DNA of 64,000 bases from NCBI GenBank assembly GCA_023512835.1, contig CM042085.1, positions 5,866,062 to 5,930,061 on the forward strand, in the 5' to 3' direction. The notes under the pieces were generated by a model. It ran no database searches. It saw only the letters and a program-made list of their open reading frames with translations, and was not told the origin of the DNA. This document shows, one piece after another, positions 1 through 12,739 of the stretch (its first letter is position 1; the number at the start of each line of letters is the position of its first letter). The position numbers were made by a program, and so were the translations under genes. The stretch is from Taxillus chinensis (lineage: Eukaryota; Streptophyta; Magnoliopsida; Santalales; Loranthaceae).

Positions 1-429
1 CCGCTGCTGTCGCCGGCAGTAGCTCCTCGACCGGAGCATCATCCCAGGTGCCGGCGGAGAAAGAAGGTCGAGGAGGTGGCCGGTGGGGCGGCGGCGGACT
101 GCGCCGTCCTGTGCTGCTGCTGCCCCTGTGGCCTCTTGAAGCTCCTGATCCTCGCCTTCTACCGGCTTCCGGCGGGGCTGTGGCGGAAGACCGGGATGCG
201 GCGTCGGCGGCGCAAGAAGAAGAAGAAGAAGAAGAAGAACGCCGAGCTGGGCGGCGATCGACCGTCTCCTCCTCCTCCAGCCGTCGAACAGGAGTCTCCA
301 ACCGCCGGCGTGTCGGCGGCTGCGGCCCAGGGCGCTGCTGACGCCATGGGGAAGGAGGAGGATGAGATGTGGGACCGGTTCTACAGTAGTACTGGGTTCT
401 GGAGGAGTCTCTCCCGCAGGGATACGTGA
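1..429 (+). CDS. Cys-rich CCCCPCG-type plant protein, 5' partial
   Basis: The frame is open from base 1 to a TGA at 427-429 and has no in-frame ATG before the conserved region, so the start lies upstream of the window. The visible protein has a basic stretch (RRRKKVEEVAGG), then a hydrophobic Cys-rich core with four consecutive cysteines at 112-123 followed by Pro-Cys-Gly, LLKLLILAFYRLPAGLWRK, a long Arg/Lys run, a Pro/Ala-rich linker, and the C-terminal signature MWDRFY..GFWRS. I know this arrangement from uncharacterised plant proteins of about 100-150 residues, annotated only as hypothetical. The Cys cluster beside a hydrophobic segment suggests membrane association or lipidation, which is inference. 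GTG at 76 is an internal Val codon, not the start. Confidence 0.8.
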   Translation, partial: PLLSPAVAPRPEHHPRCRRRKKVEEVAGGAAADCAVLCCCCPCGLLKLLILAFYRLPAGLWRKTGMRRRRRKKKKKKKKNAELGGDRPSPPPPAVEQESPTAGVSAAAAQGAADAMGKEEDEMWDRFYSSTGFWRSLSRRDT

Positions 430-2318
430 GCGAAAGAGGGAGAGAGAGCGCGCGTACATACATCCCACTTCCACTTCCACTTCCACTTGCACGTACAGGA
501 GGAGGAGGATCGAGGAGGAGGAGGAGGAGGAGCAGTGATCGGGTGGACCCGATCGATGCAGTGCTGCAGCGAAAGTGTTTGTTTACTTTTAGTTTGGATG
601 AGTCAGGGTTCAACATGTCCCATCGGTGCCGATTTTCTTGTGAACGTACGTGGAGTGTTTTGTTGATTCCCACCACAACTTGTCAGTCGGTCCCTTCCCG
701 CACATTAATTAATAATTAATAATTATAGGATTGAAGGCCATTAAGTAGGCCTGCCTACACAGCTTGTACGTGGATGGTACTACAGACTACTACTACTACC
801 CCGCCCACAAGTACTAGACAGTCTGGTTGAGGAACGACGCACGCTACATGTGTGTGTGTGTGTTTTTTAAAATTATTATTATTATTGTTTGTTTAAGAAA
901 TAAGAATGAAAAAAAAAAAGAGTGGAAATTGATTCCGAGTGAATGATCGATTTTGATTTTATTTTATGTTATCTTTTTCATGGCCAGAGATTGAGAGATC
1001 GATTGTAATAATGATTTGTCCTTGCAAAGATAGAAATGTTTTTAAATTTAAACGCCAAATACAGCAACAACTTGTATGTGATAATTTAACGTTGATATAT
1101 ACAGGAAATTAGGACATTATGATATTAATTTAATTGATATATATATATATATATAGGAAATTAGGTCCGTGAAAAATTGGCTTTATTGCGGAAAAGATGA
1201 AATTGTTGTGGTATGTGACGTGTGTTAATCGAGAGATATGATGAAATTGTTGTCTGCCATTGATGATGGTTACTTTATTCCCTATAGGCTATAGCCCGGC
1301 CCATAACACTGTCTTTGAGCTCTTTTGAAGGAATTAATGGAGCAATATACAGTATGCGAGAAAAGTATATACCGGTATATATGGAAAAAAGTTATTGGGT
1401 GTTGGAAATTAATGATCAGGGTTGGATCAAATCATAACTCGAGCATGCTTCATTTTTTATTTTTTTTATCAATTCTCTCTTTTGTTTAATCGGCGAGGGA
1501 TTGATTGTTTGTGTACATACATATGTTACTTTGTGTCATATATATCCGGGCTTTATCTTTGATTTATTGTCATTGTCTGTATCTGTTTTATCATGTCTCT
1601 TAACTTCTTTCTTTCTTTTTTTTTTAATCAGTTCCACCTCCCTCCAATTGTATTTGAACTTTGCTACGGTGGTGCTATCTCACCAGGCTTGATTCAATGC
1701 TTTATCATTTGATTAAATAACTTCATAAGCAAGTATCATAAGCCGTACGCATCTGTCATATCATAATTTAACTTATATAATTTGTTTTATACCATAATTT
1801 ATTGAAAATACGTCATGTGAGTGTTGACTTCATCGATCATCCCTCGCATGTTTGTTACTATGTAGTTTTGGTAATTAAAAAAAACTGCATAAAAACCAGC
1901 ATACTTTTTATATAAAAACTGATTTTAATCATAATTGCATAATTTGAATTGATGGATTGGTTTATTGTTTTGGCTTTTTCCCTATTTAATATTTGCGAGT
2001 AAGACCGTAATTGATAAAAATATTTACAGTGAAATATGAACAAAATATTAAAATATTTCATTTCAATATTCAAACATAAACGTGTAGCCAAACTAACTAA
2101 ATATACAACTTTGCTTCACATGTCATCTCGCGCCTCCCATCACGATACGTGCGTATTAGTCTCAGTTGGATCATGTGGGTCACATATATAACCACCTTTA
2201 GGGGGTTGAGCACTGTAAACGAAAGGTTAAAAAATTGATAACTAGCGACCATAAAATATTAAATTGAATCAATTTTTATTACTTTTTTTGTTTTTACTAA
2301 CTTTTGCTTTTGTAATTT

Positions 2319-2362
<44 letters not shown>

Positions 2363-2415
2363 TAAGTTTACACATAGTGTTTGTGTTTTAGTATTGGATA
2401 ACAACAGGGATATTA

Positions 2416-2449
<34 letters not shown>

Positions 2450-2755
2450 GGTCATCTGAACTCGATCTAAATTAGAAGTATTTGGCTTCATTTTGTATCA
2501 TTGGAACATGCATGAATCAAAAATATGAGCTCAGTTTTAATCAAATATTGCCGGTTTTGAATTGATTTTATTTAATTTCCTTCGTCTTATTATAAATTAA
2601 ACAACGAGTAAGCGTAAAACATTAATCATAATTATATTTGATCAAGTCAACAAAATTTTAAAATGTTGTGAGTTTAAGATTAATTAAAATATATAGTGGG
2701 TCATTAATTAATAGATTATAAACCCAATTAGGTATGAAACAAAAAGTCAAGCACA
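430..2755. other. AT-rich intergenic DNA with microsatellites
   Basis: This is the 3' flank of the Cys-rich gene. It holds a (TA)n run at about 1137-1156, an (ATT)n run at 2321-2362 and a (GT)n(AT)n run at 2415-2450. I see no coding sequence. The short open frames here lack codon bias and recognisable motifs. Confidence 0.7.
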
Positions 2756-2763
2756 CAAATTAT

Positions 2764-3479
2764 TAGGGGTGCTATCCGCCATAGTGGGTCCGCCCCATGT
2801 GTAGGTGGGGCGGAGTACCCCGTCTTATGGCAGGGTTACTGGGGGAGGCTTCATCCGCCCGCTCTCCGCTATCGGCTTTTATTGATTTCTCTTAAGACAA
2901 TCCTGCCTTTTAGAGGCTTTACGAAATAGTTTATACGAGTAATTCGAATACTATCAGGGGTGGAATCAACCTATTACCGCTTCTTGTCATCACTTAGGTA
3001 GTAGATTAAATTTTAAGATTGTATCTCATTCCATATGTAGACAGGACAGGTTATATCGTTTTTTAATGTGTCTGCGAATGAGGTTTCATTTGCTCGCATC
3101 TTATTATCGCTTTTTATTAGATCTGTTCATATCAATAATTTTGGCTTAAATTAAATTTTGACATCATTTTTAACCTAAAAATTATCAAAAATAATTTAAT
3201 TTTACAATAATAAATATCATTCAAAGCTATAAAAAATCATAAATAATAGTTAAATAATAATATTTAAAATATTATAAATTATAAATAAATATTATTAAAA
3301 TTAAGTGGGGGCGGAATATCCCGCTACCAATTACCGCTCCCCGTCCCCGCCTGGGACAGGATATCAAGTTTAAAAATCGCATCTCGCTCTTACCTGAGCG
3401 GGATAACTCGCTCCGCATAGAAAGAGCAGAGCGGATAGCAGGCGGAATAGCGGGGCCGGATATTCATTACCCACCACTA
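2764..3479. mobile_element. Non-autonomous hAT-type element, 716 bp
   Basis: The block is flanked by an exact 8-bp direct repeat CAAATTAT (2756-2763 and 3480-3487), the target-site size expected of hAT transposons. The ends are short imperfect inverted repeats: TAGGGGTGCTAT on the left and, read inward from the right, TAGTGGTGGGTAAT. TAG-G-GGTG termini are common in plant hAT-derived MITEs. The interior has GC-rich subterminal segments (GGCGGA, CCCGC, CCGCTATC motifs) around an AT-rich middle and no transposase coding, so it would depend on an autonomous relative. Confidence 0.75.
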
Positions 3480-4918
3480 CAAATTATAGTAAAACATTAA
3501 TTGGGTCCCCGTGTGCAATTCAATCTTTGCCCTTATTATTTTTCAATTCAGTTCTGGTTTGTTGATATGCAAACGTTGAAACTTCATCAATTGCATCTCT
3601 GGTAGACTGGTACGTACGTTGTGGACTTGGTGCACAACCCATAGCCTTTATCAAAAAGGCCGCTACTGCACGCCGTATCGACACGTACGCCAATATTGTT
3701 GTCGTAATTGGGTTTCGTATGGTCGATTTAAGCCGCAGAATTCGTATTCGAACGTGGAAGCGTCTCACAAGTTTACTATTTGTCAATCTATATATTATGG
3801 AAAATTTTATTTGCAGTCTGACAGGAAATTAATGTAGGAATATTTTTTTAGTTAAATTAGTATAAATAATTTTTTTAAAAAAAATAATAACATTAATACA
3901 ACACAATAATAATAAAAATATTTCTGAATGAATTATTTATATAATTTATTTTTACATAGCATTACTCATATATTATCTTCTATCGAGGAAAAATTCAAGG
4001 AAATTTTATTCTGTCTATTATTAATTTTATCCTTTATTAATTTATAAATATTATTTTGGCTAAAAATTAATGAGATTAGGAAGATATTGTCGAAAATAAA
4101 TAAAGTAGTGTACGTGTCTAAGTTTCATATGATCTTTTCACGTGCGACAAAATAAGTATATATGAAAAACGGGGAATTTATGCTTTTTCTATGCGATTTC
4201 CATATCAAATATCCACCCACTTTCCATACATCGGACCATTTTCCATACCGAGTAAGCTACGTGCCCAGTTGAAGCTTCTTCGCAGCACCGTAGCGGCGAC
4301 GTACACCAGTACTGCATGTCTTGGAAATTTGAAGTAACAGCGCAAAAATTAATACACGGAATTGCAGAAGATAAAATCAAGAAAATCTAGCTGTCGGATT
4401 AATCCATAAACAAGAATGGCCTACTTCATATAGTTTTACAATAAAATTGAAAACCACTAATTAAAGACCCAACTAATTATGAACTAACCATCATGCACCG
4501 TGCTAGAATATATATATTATTAGGAACAGCTGCTAGAAACATCAAAAAGATATCAACTTTTTAGGACCAAGTCAACTAAGACCGAGCTGGCAACTTGAGT
4601 CAATCTTCAACAGTACTCCCTCCGGCCCCCTTTGATTCTAAGTTGCAAACACGAGCTTAATTTTATGTAAAAGAAACAGGCTCATGATATGGAAGTGCTT
4701 CGATCTGAACTGCTCATTTGTATTTGTATCGCAGGTAATCGCACCTTTAATTTTACAACCAAGTCACGAATGAAATGAAAACAGATGCTAACATGCTTTT
4801 TGTTTCTTCCATGGAGACCGCCATTTTTTGCCATTGCAATTGTTGACTTGTTTTCACAGAATTACAGCTAGCTTACTCCTATTGTTCTTGATAAAGATCA
4901 AGTAGTCTTTTGTGAAGG

Positions 4919-4972
4919 CCCTTCGTTGTTTTAAGTTATCAAAAGCCCTATGTTGCTTTAAGTTATCAGAGG
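4919..4972. repeat. 27-bp imperfect tandem repeat
   Basis: Two adjacent 27-bp copies share TTTAAGTTATCA and end before CCCT. Looser copies of the same words (TTTAAG..GTCCT) continue to about 5100. Function is unknown and it is probably simple local duplication. Confidence 0.5.
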
Positions 4973-7713
4973 CCCTTTTTTTGGTTTAAAAGGTTGTTTA
5001 CGCGTTAAGGGTCTTTTGATCAATGTCAATAACATCTGTTTACTTTAAGAGTCCTTTATTAATAGCTAAAGTCCATTGTTCACTTTAAGGGTCCTTATTG
5101 CTAATTAAAGTACTGTTTGCTTCAAGTCATCTGTTCACTCATGGTTCATTCTATCAGAAAAGGCAAATGTCAACGTAGTCCCAAAATGTAGCTGGCAATA
5201 TTCAAACCTGGACATGCGGTAGAAAAAGCAAATGTCCGTCCTATCACGCTACTTCATTTTATAAACAACAAATATAGCGATAATAATAATACTAATAATG
5301 ACAACAATGACATTAACAACTCCCTTTCTTCTTAATAATTATTATTATAATAACAACACCTTTCATAACAATAATAACAATAGTAATAGTAATTAGTTCA
5401 TACTTATAGTATTAAAATATATGAAATAATTATTCTTACATTGCGTTATTATTATTATTAAAATATATAAATAGTTTATTATTATTATTATTATTATTAG
5501 TTGTATGACCATATTAAACATAAATAAAGTACAATATAGGCATTTGCTTTCCTTGTAGCACGTCCAAATAATTGTTTACAGAATCGTTTTACATAATTTA
5601 AACAAAAATAATATAAGGACATATTTGTGAACAAATATAACAAGTGTACGTTCATGAACATGAGCAGGTGATTGTTCACATAATTTGATAAAAGTAATAT
5701 AGAAAATTATTTGTAAACAAATGTTGACGAATATAAATTATGTTTTTATATACATATATGAATATAAAGAAGCCGGATACATGTGTTTCGAACTTGTTCT
5801 TTTACGGTGGCATAAACAACTTCGTTTGACGAATGAGCGTAGACAAATAATTTTCACCAGGTTTTGAAAATATTCGTGAATATTTAGTTTATCATTATTA
5901 TGATGTTTGCTATACGTTCACCTACGATCGACTTTTAAAAAAAATCGACATCCTAGACTAGACTATTGAACCAAGTGCAAAAAAAATATATAGGATTATT
6001 TTTGGGTCTATATGAGTTTGGTTCGCCCGTGGGGTTGGGGTAATCGTGTACGGTGGATACAAAAATATTGTATAACAATCAAACATATCAGTTTTATCAA
6101 ATAAACAACATGCATCATGCATGAACCAATTAAAATGTTACATGAATTATATTATTTATTTTTATCTATTTTTTAAGGTTCTCGCAACACATACAAGAAA
6201 GTTTTGCAAGAAATTCAAAAGCTTATGTCAAAACTAGATCTTGAGTATATTGAAAAATATTATTTTTATCCATAACCAAATCATAGGTTATTTCACTTTT
6301 AAAGCGCTTGAATAAGCTTTTAGGCAAGATATATATAACTTAATGGTGGAGCCTTTTGTTTTTAAAGCAGCCTTTTGTTTTTAAAAATATCAAATTAGAT
6401 TAATGTCATGATCGGTTAAAATTTATTAACTAATAATTGTTTAGAGAAGGTAAATATTATTAACAATAGTTTTTATATATGTGTCAACTTTATAAAACTG
6501 TTTTTTTAAAGTGGTTGAACAAACCTCCAGAATAGATACGTTGCGTGAGCATGAAGGGTCGAGATCGGGCCTACCAAATGAAGTTGACAGAAAACAATTC
6601 GGAAAAGATTTTCCACGAACAATAAAATATTTTTTTAAATGGCAGTTTTAAAATATTCGTCAATTATGTTTATAATCGTCAATAAAATATTTTTTAAATG
6701 GCAGCTTTTTTATAATTATGTTTATAATTGTTTTAAAATATTCGTCAGTTTTTTATAATTTGGCAAAATATGAAAAATACATGGAAGAATTTGATAGGAA
6801 AAATGTATAGAAAGAAAATAAATGGAAAGAAAATAGGTGGAAAAAATAGGTGTTTGGTTTATGTGGAAAAGAGGTGGAAGATGTATTTTTATAATATAAA
6901 TAAACTTTTAAAAAATAATATGATATGAAATACCAATTTAATCAAATTATGATATTATTAACTTTAAGCAAATAAGGACAGTTTTAGAAAAAGACATAAA
7001 ACAGTACATTTTTCATAGCAATTCACAACATTAAGGTAAGAAAAATGATGCATAGTATGTCAATGCAACTTTTGCTTTTTCTCATGCATTTTCTATAGCT
7101 CTTCTATGTTTACCAAGCAAAGAAAAAAATATTTTTCACTAACTTTCTATATTCCATGCCAAAATCGATAGCAACCAAGCAGGGGGGTTAGGAGATGAAA
7201 TCGAATTGCTTTATACATTAAAAGCTATTGTAAACTAAAATTTATTTATATGTTCAAAAATTGAAATTGAAATTAAAATTAAAATAATTAATTACAATCC
7301 CATCCAGGGGAAGGAAATGATGAGACGGCAAGAAAACATATGGTGATGAGAACTAAAAATTTATAAATAAAATACCAACGTTCTTTCTTTGAACTTAAAA
7401 TATGAAAGAAAATTCTTGACTCTAAGGCATGTTAATATGTTTAATGGCGTTACAATGTTTTTTATGTGTATGCTATTTTTAAATCTATAAGTTGTACTAA
7501 TATTGTTTCAAAAATCTTTTAACCAAAAAATTATTTTGATTCATTTTTATTTCCTACTTGATTTTCCTTAAAACTTGATTTTTTTTTCTTAAAAACATAA
7601 TTTTATTTCTTAATTTCAAATATGTAAACTATGAATAAATTTTTTTCTCACAAAGAGAATTGAATAGTCATTCTCATTGAAATTAAAGTCAATAAATCCT
7701 TGTAATTGGTATG

Positions 7714-8399
7714 TAGGGTTGCAAACGAACCAAATTGAGTAGTAAGATATTCGAACATGTTTGTTACTATTCATTAACGAACCAAATTGAACACAAGTCT
7801 TAAATTATAATGTTCACAAAAGTTGCTCTGTTGTTAACGAATGGTTCACAAGCATTTACAAATATTTTCATGAATGTTTACGAACACAATTACAAAATTA
7901 TAGAAATCTAAAAAAAATTCACACCATAAACTTATTAAAAAAGTATAATTAATTAACTATTAAACTGTGTTATCTTTATCTAATATATTTAAATAATTAT
8001 TATATATAATTAATAAAAATATTATAATAATAGTAATAATAAACAAATAAGCCAAAAATATATATTTTTGACTTAATAATAATATAAAAGTATATAATTA
8101 TTAAATTAATTTTTAATAAAAATACATTTAAATATAAACTAACTTTTATATATATTAATTGATTTGTTAATTTCTGCTCATAAATAATTTTTATGAATAT
8201 GAATGATATTTACGAATTGTTCGTAAATGTTCGCGAATATGTTCATGAATATAACAATGGTATTCCCGAATGGCACTATTCATTAACGAATGAACATAAA
8301 TAATCTTTTAATTTGCAAAATAAAAGTTTTTTCATAAACGTTTGATTCATTTAAAATCTTATTCGTATGAAATAACATGAATGTTCTTTTGGACCGCAG
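7714..8399. mobile_element. Decayed hAT-like MITE with GTTCG-rich interior
   Basis: The left end reads TAGGGTTGCAAACGAAC, a terminus type I associate with plant hAT MITEs. The interior repeats TTCACGAA, GTTCATGAAT and GTTCGCGAAT words. The right end near 8399 pairs with the left at only about two thirds of 17 positions, and the flanking 8-mers (7706-7713 and 8400-8407) do not match well. The boundaries are therefore approximate. Confidence 0.4.
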
Positions 8400-10108
8400 T
8401 TATCTTGTTTTGCATTCTCTCTCTCCCTTTTCTTTTCTTTGTTTTTGACTAAAGTGAATCAATTAATGTTAGATTTTTAATCAACTTGCTAGGTGCACTT
8501 CATTATTTATTTTAGTTTCTAGTTTCTAACCGGGTAAGATAACTAATCTACCCATTATTGCTAGCTATTATTCTTAGTATTAGTTATTGTTATTATTATT
8601 AGATGAGATGGTAAAATTCTCTTATCATTGTCACGAATGTGCAACGAAATTATTCATTGAATATATTTTCTTTTATTAAAAAAAACTGATTTGAAACAAC
8701 TTGGCTCCTTAAATTAATGATATGAATAAATATTAGATTTTTAAATTGAACCCACTAATTAGGTTCGGTAATTTAACCATTCAACCTTAAATGCCGAGAT
8801 GGGATTCTCGCATATGCCCACAAATTAGCCGCCCTTATGCATTAGCACAAATTAGAACACTATTCCGAATTTTATGACAGAAATGGTAGCAAAAGAGAAA
8901 TGAATGGGAAAAAAAAAGGAAAACACAAGGACAAGATGGTCGCCCGAGGAAAATAATGATTTATAAGGCTTTGTCAATTTTGATTGTTTAAATCAAAAGG
9001 CTTTCAAAATCAATGTACAAACAACCAGTCACCAGATTATATATTCAGTCTTCAAATAAATGTACGGATTGGTAATTCAATTCATTACAACGAGTAATCA
9101 GGCAAATATTACACATACATTAATTAGATTGTCTTTATTACACACACATTAATTATTAGGCAAATATTTACAAATAAATATTTAGATTGTCTGGTCTAAT
9201 GATTATCATTTTGATTTATTTAATTTTTATTTTTTTAAAATATACTTGAATGATGATGCTTTTTTGGGATTAGCTCAAAACTTAGAAGAGCATTTAATTA
9301 GACTCTTCTACAATAAAATTAACTAAAACTTAGAAGAGCATATATATAATATATGTATTACTGGTATTATATATGTAACTTGTGAGTAATGGTGACAAAT
9401 CGTTGTATTATATCATATTATCAAAGAAGCAAAAAAAAAAAAAGATCACATTATCTATATCAGTCACAATTTTACCATGATGACATCAACCGGTTTCACA
9501 TATGATTTCACATAAGATAAAGATATACAAGCTATAATATATCTATATTTTCAATTTCCAATTAAGATTTAAACATTAAATTGGAATATTTTAAATGTTA
9601 AACATACATTGATTTTGATCAGGTCTATTTTATTTATCGCCTTTTAAAATGTAACTTTTTGTTAATTAGAAGGATCAATTTTTTTAAATACTTAAACCTT
9701 TTATTTTATTAAAAATTAATATTATGAACAATACTTTTTCAAATTTAATATTTATTATTATTTTTAAAATGATTATAGTTTTTTCTATTTTTTTCCTACT
9801 TTTTCATATTTTATTTATTTTAAAATTAATATTTTAATTAATTAATAATAATATTTCAATCAATTTAAATTATTAAAGTAAAGTGATAAAATATTTTAAA
9901 AACACTTTAAATTTGAAAATAATGAATAATCTAGAAAATGAGTTGAATAATCGATCACATTTAAGCGTAAGGGTAAATAATTGAAGGCGTCGCGACTCGC
10001 TCCCCCGGGCCCATGCCATAACGTTACGTCATTGCTGGCATACGATTTCGTGGGAGACACAGATTCATTGAATGTGGACACACCTGATCATCCAACGTCT
10101 CAATAGCC

Positions 10109-10115
10109 TATATAA
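10109..10115 (+). promoter_or_regulatory. TATA box of the LSU gene
   Basis: TATATAA lies about 175 bp upstream of the LSU start codon, which would place transcription initiation near 10,140 and leave a leader of roughly 145 bases. The leader contains an A-rich run near 10,220-10,235. I assign it from position and motif only. Confidence 0.55.
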
Positions 10116-10287
10116 TGTCAACGCTTCTGTAGACAAGTTCGTTACCGGTCGAAGCCCCTGCCTCCTCCTCTATCTATCTTCCTGTGTCTAAGTGCCTTGG
10201 TCCTCCGCGTGCCTTGGGAAAAAAAAAAAAAAAAACAGACACCAGCACCGTCGACGGCGCCGCCAAGTTGCGATCGAGATAATTTCT

Positions 10288-10587
10288 ATGGAGGGCGGAT
10301 CGGAGGCGGTGGAGGAGCTGAGGAGGAGGAACGAGGAGCTGGAGAGGGAGCTGGAGAAGAGCAGGGAGAGGGAGGAGGAGGCGAGGGAGGAGCTCCGCCG
10401 GACGTGGAGGCGGATGACGGTGGCGGAGGAGGCGGAGGAGCGCCTCTGCACGCAGCTGGGGGAGCTGGAAGCGGAGTCCGTGTTGCTGGCGCGTGACTAC
10501 CAGTCTCGCGTCGTGGCCCTCCTTGATCAGCTGTCGACGGCTCAAAAGCTTCTCGGCGATGCCGCTTCTTCTTCGTTTTCTAGTTAA
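10288..10587 (+). CDS. LSU: RESPONSE TO LOW SULFUR (LSU) family protein
   Basis: This intronless gene encodes 99 residues. The N-terminal half is a Glu/Arg-rich coiled coil (ELRRRNEELERELEKSRERE). The second half carries the family signature: AEEAEERLCTQLGELEAES followed by ARDYQSRVVALLDQL. LSU proteins are small plant-only coiled-coil proteins of about 90-110 residues that are induced by sulfate deficiency. They are known as interaction hubs in stress and immune responses. ATG at 10,288 is the first in-frame ATG and sits directly before the MEGGSEAVEELR start. The reading frame is open further upstream but has no ATG there. The coding region is purine-rich and much more GC-rich than its flanks. 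Which LSU paralogue it corresponds to cannot be told. Confidence 0.88.
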   Translation: MEGGSEAVEELRRRNEELERELEKSREREEEAREELRRTWRRMTVAEEAEERLCTQLGELEAESVLLARDYQSRVVALLDQLSTAQKLLGDAASSSFSS

Positions 10588-10779
10588 GCATATATATTAG
10601 TCGGCCACTGAATGCCCACCTTTAAAAAAAATATTTAAAAAAAAAGCGAAAAAAATTGAATTGGTATGTGATTTGATATATACGAGCGTGTGATTAGTGA
10701 AAATTTGCGTGTATAAATCTTCTTACCAGTTACCACAGCCATGCTTTTGAGATAGGTTGGGGTATAGTGTATGGAATTG

Positions 10780-10814
<35 letters not shown>

Positions 10815-11599
10815 GGTGTGTATAGATCTTCTTTATTTATTGATGGTTTTGTTGTTGTTGGAAAATGAGATCACTTATTATGGCTTAACTGAATTACATT
10901 TTGTTTCCCTAGTTTCGCAATAATGGAAAAAGGAATAATTGTACGAAGCAATTAGTTTTTTTATTTTTATTTTTTTATAACGGTTGGAAGTTTCAAACCC
11001 ATTAGCTCTTTGATTCACTTTTTTTTAACTGTATTAATATTAGCAGGATTCGCAGTCGTTTGATTGTTTTCATTCTCTTTTTTAGGCTATGTATGTTTAT
11101 ATAATAAGGCTAGAAGCTCTAAATCACTACACAAGTTTATCGGTAATTAAAACCATATATATATATATATATTCAATGACCTGTTAAATGGATACTTCCA
11201 GACACGTACATCTTATCCGTTTAAAAAAAAAAAAACTTTTATACGGGTGCGAAATTTTTGCCGCAAGTATGAATAATATATATATATATATATATATATA
11301 TTAAATAAAAAAAGTAAATATATTATTCAATAATATATTTAGTTGGAGAAACTAATAGCATGTTGAGCAATGTTATAAGCCTCACGTATGCGCTAAGGCT
11401 TAGACAAAATAGGCTTGCCAATAAATTTTCTTAACACATAAGAAACTAATAGCATGCTGAGCAATGTCAACGTAATGATGTATTACCTTGACATTAAAAT
11501 TACCTCAAATAAAATAATCTTAATTACCTCCACTCTTAATAAGATAATTAATTTTTTAAATTGTGCCCATCCATCCTTCTCAAATCTCAATATGTATGC
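10588..11599. other. 3' flank of LSU and AT-rich intergenic DNA
   Basis: It contains (TA)n runs at about 10,781-10,815, 11,153-11,172 and 11,277-11,301. A short segment with AGAAACTAATAGCATG is duplicated at about 11,346 and 11,441. No gene is seen. Confidence 0.6.
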
Positions 11600-12060
11600 C
11601 CGGGTCCAAGCCACCAAGTCAAGCGCTCGTAGGCGGACCGCAATAACCGAAGAGCTTCCAGTCGCCGTCAGGGCAGTGCACAGACAGAGGCGGCGACGGG
11701 CCGTTCAAATCCATATGGATGAAGGGGCAGTCCACGGGTACGTAGCTGAGTCGTCGTTCGAGCAATAACCAAGAAGAATCCCTGATCTAAAACCTTCTAG
11801 TCTCCCTGAGCCGATCGACCGAACACGAACAGAGCATGAGGTTCATAAGGATGAGGCAGTCCCGATTGACGCCAGACCAAGGTGTAGAGACTAGAGAATG
11901 TTTTATGGGTTCATAAAAACTGTTGGATTTCAGGTTAGCCCGTTTGACGGGTTCACGTTTTTGTTTGGGACCAAGACAAGGAAGAACAGGACCAACAACG
12001 ATACCAGGGAAGAGGTGAGGGTGTCAGTGATGATACTGGGCAAGATTTTGGTAAATTTGT
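11600..12060. other. GC-rich unidentified block, possible captured gene fragments
   Basis: A GC-rich stretch stands out in AT-rich DNA. On the - strand at about 11,760-11,625, a frame reads SYVPVDCPFIHMDLNG and HCPDGDWKLFGYCG. On the + strand, after an acceptor-like TTGGATTTCAG ending near 11,934, a frame reads VSPFDGFTFLFGTKTRK and stops at 12,061. I do not recognise either. The block could be fragments of a degraded gene or pieces captured by a transposon. Confidence 0.3.
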
Positions 12061-12375
12061 AAAAAAAAAAAAAACATTCGTATTCCTATGTTAAATTTTA
12101 TTTTTCTTAATTAGTTTTATTTTTGCATAACAAACATGTTAATAATTATAGAGGATTACACGTGAATAGGCACTCAAACACATTCTACAATATACTTTAA
12201 AGGGGCAACTATATGATTTTGATCTATTTCTCGGGAGTTGGTCCCCATTGTCTCTTCTTGCCTTTGTGGATGCGATTGGGCAAGTGATGTCGACACTATA
12301 ATAAGTTTATAACATCAACTTCAACTTAAGTTGTCTTTCTTTGAACAAATTAATGTGATCAACTGGATAGCTCTC

Positions 12376-12739
12376 GGCCACTATTGCTCAATCTTTTACC
12401 GAAGCTAAGTATAGAGCTATTGTTTTCACAACTCTAAAAATTAATTGGCTCAGCCAAATTCTTAATAAAACTTGTGCCTCTTTCGCTTCTCCTCCAGTGG
12501 TCTATTGTAACAATGTCAATGTCATGTATTTGTGCTCTTATCGTGTGTCTCACTCTCGAATAAAAAAATTGACTTTTTACTTTGTTCATGACCACATTAT
12601 CAACAAGAAAATGTTGTGTTTTTATCATTTTCACACTATTAATCAACTTGTTAACTCTCTTACGAAACCTCCCCTTAAAACGTTGTTTGAGTCCCATCGT
12701 TCTAAGCTTGGTCTCTATTTTGAATCCTTGCACTTATAG
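12376..12739 (+). pseudogene. Ty1-copia RNase H / pol C-terminus relic
   Basis: The translation carries the decayed copia signature: TEAKYRAIV (from the usual SxAEAEYRA), then NWLSQILN, VYCNNVNVMYL (the N-S-A region), VSHSRIKKLTFYFVHD (from H-R-T-K-H-I-E-x-D-x-H-F-V-R), and LVNSLTKP (from ADxFTKP). Key His and Asp positions are replaced, so it is inactive. The AT-rich sequence after the stop (12,740-12,900) may be LTR remnant. It holds a duplicated ATTTCATGTGACTTA motif near 12,786 and 12,847. Confidence 0.75.

Larger units (their letters stand above)
3488..10107. other. AT-rich intergenic DNA, no gene seen
   Basis: The longest open frames (for example 3520-3786 and 5497-5679) show no family motif. 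The stretch contains short degenerate direct repeats near 4919-4972, an (ATT)n run near 5476-5499, and segments rich in GTTCA/TGAAC words near 5500-5900 and 7714-8399 that look like old hAT-type MITEs. Confidence 0.6.

Noticed and set aside
159..347. Open frame opposite the Cys-rich gene with a Phe run
   Set aside because: Antisense shadow of the Lys/Arg run.
10174..10545. Leu/Arg-rich open frames opposite LSU
   Set aside because: Antisense shadow of the Glu/Arg-rich coiled coil.
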